From Bedellia somnulentella (lineage: Eukaryota > Arthropoda > Insecta > Lepidoptera > Bedelliidae), in assembly GCA_963576735.1 (NCBI GenBank), contig OY755179.1:6138001-6202000 (forward strand): a stretch of 64,000 nt of DNA, in the 5' to 3' direction. The translations under genes were made by a program, and so were the position numbers. Within the stretch, counting starts at the first letter, position 1. Each line of letters starts with the position of its first letter. Under the pieces are notes generated by a model. It had not been told where the DNA came from, did no database searches, and worked only from the letters and a program-made list of their open reading frames with translations. Below are positions 23,080-32,000 of this stretch, piece by piece.

Positions 23080-26000
23080 CTGGAATAGGAAAAAAGGGTA
23101 ATATAAAAAAATATCTCTTTTTTTTTAGTTTTAGTTGAGGTGTATTTTGAAGAATCTCTGACATTTATATTTTTCTCACCATGACAGAAACCCATCTACA
23201 AGAAATCGTTGGGTGGTGTGGCTGGAAGACTCATCACCAATCCTTTGGTTTACAAACTTTTCCCCACTCAACTTCCAAAAGTAGCTGTAGAATTTCTAAT
23301 TATGATGCTCTATTCTCGCTTTTTTCAGTCTTTATCGATTTTACTATTGCAAAATCTGTAGTCTAAAATAAAGATCATTGCAGCTTTTTAATATCCAAAT
23401 CAAATTAAACTATACATACCGCCGTATCCCCATCAGCGAAATGCAGCCAAAGCGTATCGTTATCATCATCGGCACTCGCTCTCAAAGCGTGCAATGGCCT
23501 ACGCAGCAAAGCCCGGGCTTGTCCACGGCCTAGCGATCCAGCCCCTTCCGCCCCCTCGGCCCCTTCCCACAGCGCCACACCCTGCGCGCCCAGCGTCACG
23601 CGGCAGACTGTACCGCGGTAACGACAGCCTGGATATTTATTTATTTAATTAGGACAATTAGAGGTATACAAAACACAATACAAAAACAGGTAACAGATCA
23701 CTGAAACTTGAACTCAAATCGACGTTTTGTACGCATAAACTGTCACATAACCATGTGGGTTTCCTCGCAATGTTTTCCGCCACCGTTAACAACCATGATA
23801 CATTAACCACACATATGTCTATAGAAAAAACAAATTGGTGGTATTTAGGTAGATATACCACCCCGTAATATGCAAATAGACTGAATTTTAAAACATACAT
23901 ACATATTCTCACGCTGTTAGTTCCCATTGGGGTAGGCAGAGACTTTCGGTCGCCACTTCGTACGATCCTGGCAAACCTCTCTAGCTTTGTTTACATCCAT
24001 CAATCTTCTTACACATGCTCTTTTATTCTTCATACTTTGGAGACTTGCCTTTTTGAGTACACTCGCTAATTGGTCCAAATGTGTCATCCGAGGTCGTTGA
24101 CGACTCAAAAGTTTTTAGGTTCTACAATGCGCATGTTGCTATGAAATGTATAGATTGAATTTGTTATCTGTTTTTGGAGCAAATATATAAATTAAAAAAA
24201 AATATTATTTAAGACCTATTTGAATAATACCACACACAACAACTACCACAATTTGTGACAAGCAACAAATAAATAGTGCACTCACGGAAAGTGTAGTGCG
24301 GCACGGCGCGCACGGCGAGATGCGCCCCGTCCACGAGCGCCGCCGCCGCCGCCGTCAGCTCGGCCGCCGTGTCCGCGCGAAACGAGCGCACCGACACGCT
24401 GAAATAGGAATTCAAATCCTATTAATATTATAAATGTGAATGTTTAGATGTTTTGATGTTGGTGTGTTTGATGTGTAAGAGCCAGCGCTGACTGCCGGCA
24501 TGGCATGGCATGGCATGGCAAAGTATTTCGGTACAGATATAGCATTTTTAATCTTATTACCATGAGTATAGAATTCATTTTACTTCATTTTGACACAACG
24601 ATGCCGACGTTCTGTCCTACCGCGGCCTCCCTCGGCATCGTTGTGTCAAAATGAATTCTATACGCATGGCAATAAGATTAAAAATGCTGTATCTGTACCG
24701 AGATCCTTTGCCATGCCATGCCGGCAGTGAGCGCCGGCCCTAAAGGCTTCACAATTAAGAAGAGAAAGAAGAAAGAGAAAGAGAGACATTTATTCGCTGC
24801 ACAGATGAGCAAGAGACATACAGTTAAACATAAAAAGAAAAAAATAAAAGCTTGACAAAAACAACATTGGAAAAAAAACATGAAAAAATGTATAATAATA
24901 ATAAAAAAAACAATGTAATACAGAACGTATTAGATAAAGATAGAAAAAGGCAAAGATAAAAAATAAAAAACTTTTTTTTTAAAATAACAACAAAAGCTGA
25001 CCATTGAAATGCAAAGGTCTCTGCACAGCGAAACGGTGCTGACTCAGCATAACGTTGTGAGCTATGAGAACTCACAACACTGATTTTCAGTTACAGAATA
25101 TATATTAATGAAATTTAGCAGAATGATAGATAAATGACCCCAATTATCGAATAGAATACTTATTATCTCGGAAAAATTTGACCAATAAAATATTCACGCC
25201 TGATTGAACTCATAGTACCGGAAATAAACGCGTAAAGTTTGGCCTAAGCAAATTTACAGTATGAAGTCTGTCGGGTCAGCTTGTTTATTATAATAAGAGT
25301 AGAAAGAATTTTAACTAACCTCAATATCCACTTAAACGATTTTCTATCAATATCAACTATCGACATGAAAACAATGCGGCACTAGGTCAGCCCATAATAT
25401 AAGACATATAATTAGGAGTGAGATAGAAACACTGATAATGATTTATGACCGTGACTGCAGCGAGTCAGTAAAAATTCTTGCCGGGTATACAATGGTGCAA
25501 TGCAACATGCAAAGCCGGGTATACATTGGTGCAGTGCAGTATGTAAGGTACTTTGTAACATATTTTCATGATTTGGACGCCTCGCGACACAAAGGGGTGC
25601 GCAGCGTGCGCAGGACCTAGCCGCGGACGGGCATTCGATTCCTTTTCGTCAGAGCAAGAAGGCTGTCTTCAGACTCTATGATTCGTAAGTATATCGTCTG
25701 AAGTAATCGGATGCGGTCAAACAAAAGATCACGTGAGACGAGGGCTAAACCGCGTATCGATTGGTGCAATGCAACATGTAATGCAAAAACCGAGTATACA
25801 TTGGTGCAATGGAACATGTAATGTAACACGCAATGCAAGAATTTGACGTCTACATTGCTGCAATGTATCATGCAAGGTAACATACTTTGTCACATGTTCC
25901 CATGATTTGGACGCCTCGGGCGCACGAACTGCCTCTAGGTCGCGCGTTACAACTCGTGCGCGGCTCGATCCGAGATTTGTCGGTTTTTGGAGTGAACACA

Positions 26001-29000
26001 AAGGGGCGCGCAACGTGCGTACAGCAACGGAATCAGCTAGTATAAGGATTGCTAACTACTAAATAACAAAGTTACCCGTGCGGCGTGCCGGCGCGCACAG
26101 TGAGCGCGGCGCAGTGCGGGGCGCGGCGGCACGCGGCCAGGCGGCTGGCGGCTAGCGGCAGCACGTCGCCCGCCGTCTGCCACGCGGCGCCCGACCACGG
26201 AACCGATTCGTATACTCTGCAGAGAAATATACATTGATTATTTTAAATCTTTTTGTTCATGAAAACCTCATGTGGGGATTATTACTAACAAATAAAGATG
26301 AGGTTTTCATGAACAAAAAGATTTAAATTATGTGAGTAGTTAGGCGTTTTCAACATTTGCATTCTATCTGAGAAGATAGACAAGTGGCCTTCCGAATTAG
26401 TACAAAATTCGGAGGTAGGAAACGCAAACACTACTAAAACGTGTAAAAGAAAAAAAGGATGGAAGAATTTCGCGCGGGCAGCCATTGACACGGTAGCTTA
26501 ATTGGCAAGAGCGACGGGGGCGTATACCCGAGGTCGCGGGTTCGAATCCCGCCTGTGACGAAATTTTTCTTTCCTTTATTTATTCTTTATTTATTAGTTA
26601 TACATTGATTATAAAGCTTTGTTTTACTTGGTAATGTAGTGCTGTGTAGTGTCGGCTTAGAATAGCACTACCCCATTTCTTCCAGTGGGTGTACGTAAGA
26701 GGCGACTAACGGTATTGGGGCTTTTAAGAGATTTTTGGGCGATGTAGATGGAGACCCTTCACCAAAAACTTTTATTTTACCATCTTTTCCCCATGCAACT
26801 TCCAAAAGTGGCTGAGGAATTTCTAATTCCTTAGCTCTGGCTACCCCTTCTAGGGATTTATAGCCGTGAGTATATGTATGTATGTTGTTTATAATTTGAA
26901 TAACCCTAGATTTTTTAGCATTAACATCAGAAGAAAAAAAAAGGTTTTAGAACACAACTGAGGAACACCTTAAAATATGGATTCTTGTTCAGAGATTACA
27001 TTAGTTATTTTAGTTATATTGTTTTATTTATATTCCGATTTCGCACTGGTAGCCATTGACACTGTAGCTCAAGTGGCAGAGCGACGGGGGCATATACCCG
27101 AGGTCGCGGGTTCGATCCCCGCCGGTGTCGAAATTTTTCTTTCCTTTATTAATCCTTTATTTATTAGCAATAATCCCCACATGAGGTTTTCATGAACAAA
27201 AACATTCAAATTAATATCAAATAGGTTGAAAAAGAATAAATGTTAAAATTATTACTTTCATTAAACCAACTACTATTTTATTTATTTATTAAAGACGTTC
27301 CACAAATGTACATACCACATCTATCACAAAAGTAACAATACAACATAAACAATATGGATAATTACGGATGGCCTCGGCTAACACAATAGGTATGTTGACA
27401 TTAATCACAAATACATAATTCCTATGTATAATTTGTGTGTATGATTGTTTTAGCTCACCTTAAATCTCTGTCTGTGATGACCACATAACAGGGTTGCCAG
27501 CCGTCTGCTTCATCAGAACTGTCTGAACTGCCATTCACACTTATCTGAAGCAAATACATAATATATTACTTAATCTACCTTAGAAAATATAGACCGAAAG
27601 AACAAAACACTAATTTGAAACTGACCTCGTATGTTTCTATCTCTTGGTTAGATCGATTTTTTTGGCACTCGAATGATAACGGTAGAACCGAAAAATTCTA
27701 TTTAGAATAATGCGCGGATTTTCAGTGCCCCAGAACCGAGTATTCTGCTTATTGACATGCCCTGAGAGATGGAAATGCGCTTCGTCACTCATAACCAATT
27801 TTGAAGGAAAATCATCCTCTTCAAGGTTGAGGTTTATGACGCGCTAGCAGTAATCTAGACGAGCTCGGTGGTCAGCAGGCAGCAGCTGATGAGTCATTTG
27901 AGTTTTATACGGAAACATCTTTAAGTCTTTCACCAAAATACGCTGCAGGGTCCGTCTGGAAATGCCCAATTGCGTGGCACGTCGCCTCGTTGATGTTTCT
28001 GGACACTCTTCCACATCTTCGCGCACAGCATCGATATTTTCAGCTGAACGGCCTGTTCTTGGTCTCCCAGACTTAGGTCTATCCAATGTTGAGCCAGTTG
28101 CTTCAAGGCGTGTGGCAAAGCGTCGAATTGTGCGACCAATCGGTGTCGGACGGTGGGGAAATCGTCGACGAAATTCACGTTGTGTTCTTATCACTGATGA
28201 ATTATTCCGTAAGAGCATTGACACAATTATTCCATGTTCTTGGGGAGTAAAACGGTCCATGTTTATTTTCAGTGTATTTTACATTTGTTCACTACACAAT
28301 TTTCAACAACAGAATGACAGAAAATGTCATATAAAAAAAATAAAGGTATTTTCTTTAGTGCCAGTACTTTTGCGCCACCCAGTATAATATATCTATGAGA
28401 ATATTAGTTAAAAATAGTAAAATAAACAAAAGTTATAAACATATTCTCAAACCTACCAAATGAACCTGCAAAATGCATATAATATGCTTTCAATTATCTT
28501 TATTCATACATATTCGCATAGTTGAATGTGAAAAAGAAGGATTAGTGCATCCTATTATTCTAACCTTACACAAGAGCAAAAAAACTACGCAAAAAGACTT
28601 TGGCCGCCCGGGATTCGAACCTGGGTCTTTCATGCTTAGTGTTTACCAATCGGTATACCGCTACGCCACGCAGACATTTGTGTAAGTTTCAAATTTGTGA
28701 TATCCTATATATCTAGTAGTCATACTATTGACAAACAATTAAATGGACAATTATTTTGATGAAAATGGATGAAACCCTTATTTTTTCCAAAAAGACTATT
28801 AATGAAGAGTCCGATAAAGTCGGTCGATGAAAAAATTAATCTTGTAAATATGGGGAACCATATAAAAGTTATGTTTTTTTTATGCTCCTGTGGGAACCCT
28901 TGCGAAATCCGGGATAAATTATATCCTATATGTTGGCCAGGTGTATAACCAACATTCATGCCAAATTTGATCAAGATCGGTCCGGTAGAATTAACGTGAT

Positions 29001-32000
29001 GAACGGACATACAGACAGACAGACAGACAGACAGACATTTTTTTCAAAAATAGCAAATTTGGCTTCAGTATCGAAAATAAAACATATTCCACCGGTTTTT
29101 ATTTTTTTTTCTTCAATGTACAGTTTTGACCTCGTTACAGTCTTATTATAGTATTATAGTATTCAGCTCTAACATTTTGTTTTTGGTTTTGCTGATATGC
29201 GCTATTGTATATATTTACTATTTCTTTAGTCTTGTTGTCACGTATCTAAGTTTTTTTTAAGAAATAAAATAATTTATTTTTAAAAGTGTAACTCACCAAA
29301 TCATGCTGCGGCCGCCTCGCCAGCCACCCAGCATAGCGCAGCTCGCCGACGCTGTTCCTCAGCAACGGCGCCGCTCGAGCCAGCGCAGCCCTGCCAGCCC
29401 TTCTAGCCGCCGCATGCAGCGCGCGGTGCCAGCCCGCAGCCTCTACGGCCGTGGAACAGCGCAGACATAGCGCGTGCACGCCGTCCGGGGAGTACAGCTC
29501 TACCGTGCGACCCTCTGACAGGGGAATATAAAAGAAAACTTGACTTCTTACACATTTTTCATAGGTTATTTACTACTAAAATGGGATTAAATTTATCGGT
29601 AGGTGAATTTATAGTTAATATGATATTAAGACGCGGCCCGGTCAGTTATACCGTGCGATCCTCTGACAGGGGACTATAAAGGAAAACTTGACTTCTTACA
29701 CATTTTTCACAGGTTATTTACTACTAAAATGGGATTAAATTTATCGGTTGGTGAATTTGTAGTTAATATGATATTAAGACGCGGCCCGGCCAGCTCTACC
29801 GCGCGATCCTCTGACAGCGGAATATAAAAGAAAACTTTATTTTTGATCTCTAACACTTAGTAAATTGATATATAATTCTTTTGCTGTTAGATTTTACTTC
29901 ATTAGAAGAGGAGAAGACACTAGTCTATTTAAATTAGAATCAACTAATGTGAAAGTGAATACATACCTTGCATTTTAGTACTAAAATATAATAGCACAAA
30001 AACATAGGAATACTAAAACGTTCAAATTTATTTTATATGAGTAAGTATTATATTATTTGAGGTTTGCCGCCGGCTCTACTGTCATGGAACAGTGCAGGCA
30101 TAGTACGGGCACGGGGTTTGGGAGTAAAGCTCTACCGTGCGACCCTCTAACAGGATAAATTTAAATTTTTTGACGTTCAAAAAATGTTAGTTAGGTACTA
30201 ACATTTTTCACTTAATTTTGAAAAATAAACTCTGACTTTTTTTTACTTTTGGTGAAGGACTAGTTAGGTATGTATTTACAATGTTCATCAACCAATTACT
30301 CGACAACCCTTGAGAAGAAACTAACCGGCACGTACTACGCCTAAGCAGAAAAGATATGCGGTTTGTGGTTGGAGTTCTTACTGGACACAATACACTCAAC
30401 AAAGATTTATACACCTTAGGCATTACTGACACACCTGTCTGCCATGCAAACTTGGAAACTGATGATACCATAGAATTAGTATCTATACTTACGTATATAG
30501 ATTGGCAATACAAAGACGACAGGCGAGACCAAAAAAAAGTACAACGGTGGGCGTAAATGAGTGTGTGTGCGTGATATAGTATGGCGGATTCCATACTAGC
30601 CCTATTAAAATTGATAAAAATGCAAGTATTTGTTATTTTCGCTAATTTCTAAACTTTACAGTAATTGTAGTATTATGATGATAGAAGATATTTTTTAAAA
30701 AGCTAAAAAGTTAATGTTTGCCAAAGAATGTGTATTTGATTTAGATTCTTTGCTGTTAAATATTAATGACTTTATCAAAAAATTACCTAAATTTAAGACG
30801 CAAATACCAGAATTAACGAAAAAATGATAATTATTTTCTTTCAGGTTGGTATCCAAAACCATTGTAGGCCGTTATCGTGTCCATGAGAGGTCCTGCCTTT
30901 GTTGACGTTTATGCTATGACGTTTGTCACTTACTGCCGATCTTATGATTCTAAATCTATGGTCTCTCACATCCTGGTAGACTGCACAGAAGTAACCGATA
31001 TTCTTAAAAATAATATCGGATCCACAGTCCTTCTAGAAACAGTAGCTGACTTGAATAAGCTACTCGCCTTCTGGTCAGAACTAGGTTAAGAGAATAAGAT
31101 AATCATCAAGTGAACATACAACGGCCAGCCTTGCTGGGCTAACTGCCAAAAACTTTGGCGTTTAACGCCCATCTAATAATAATACTAATTACTAGCTGAA
31201 CACTTCATATTGCAATTTGAAATAAAATAACAATAAAGAAAAGGAAATTATTCTGGGAAAGTACCTATCATTTTCTATTTGTATGCCAATCTTTATAAAA
31301 ATCACAAACAACTAAAAATCGAAACTTTCGCACTTATAAAATAATATATTATAGACAGACCTGGATCATTATGCCTCAAATTTTTGGCAACGCAAGCCAT
31401 AAGTAGTGGGATGTATCTTGTATCAGATCTTCGGCGGCGCGGGGAGGGGGGTGAAGGGGGCGCGTCTGCCATGTACCCTCGCTGCAGCTCCCACCCCACC
31501 TCACTGATGATGGAGGCTTTACGGAAGTAGGGCGTCACTTCGCGAAGGTATTTTACTGGAAATAATATGGGACAATGTTAAGAACATAATATAACAGTGT
31601 AGTGCCGCCTACAATCTTATTCCCACACAACTCCACAAAGCTCTGACTACCCCTTCTAGGGATTTTTTGACGTGAATATATGTATTTTATTACAACCATG
31701 ATAGTCCAACAGGTAGAACACCTGCCCGTCAATACACACAGGTGTGAGTTCAAATCCTGGGTCGGGCCTACACCACTTTGTCTTTTCTAAAGTCAAATGC
31801 GTAGTTAATTTGTCATAATAGATTTATGGTGGCGTGGGAATAATATGGAACAATTTTAAGAACATAATATAGTAGTGTAGTGCCAGTTTAGAATAACACT
31901 AACCCATTTCTTACTGCAGCTGTAGGCCATTACATATATTGGGACTCTTAAAAGTGATTGCTGGGCAATATGGTTGGAGACTCATAATCAACATTCTTTA

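Noticed and set aside
25481..25990. CRISPR-like array
   Set aside because: Repeats are imperfect, spacing irregular, and the setting is an intron in an animal genome.
26488..26560. possible functional tRNA gene
   Set aside because: A- and B-boxes and a T-arm are present, but the acceptor stem does not pair and the sequence is part of repeated SINE-C copies.
27962..28387. 141-codon plus-strand ORF
   Set aside because: Antisense shadow of the mariner-like transposase.
28600..28676. possible tRNA gene on the minus strand
   Set aside because: Good B-box and T-arm but no consistent acceptor stem or anticodon arm; similar copy at 15115-15192.
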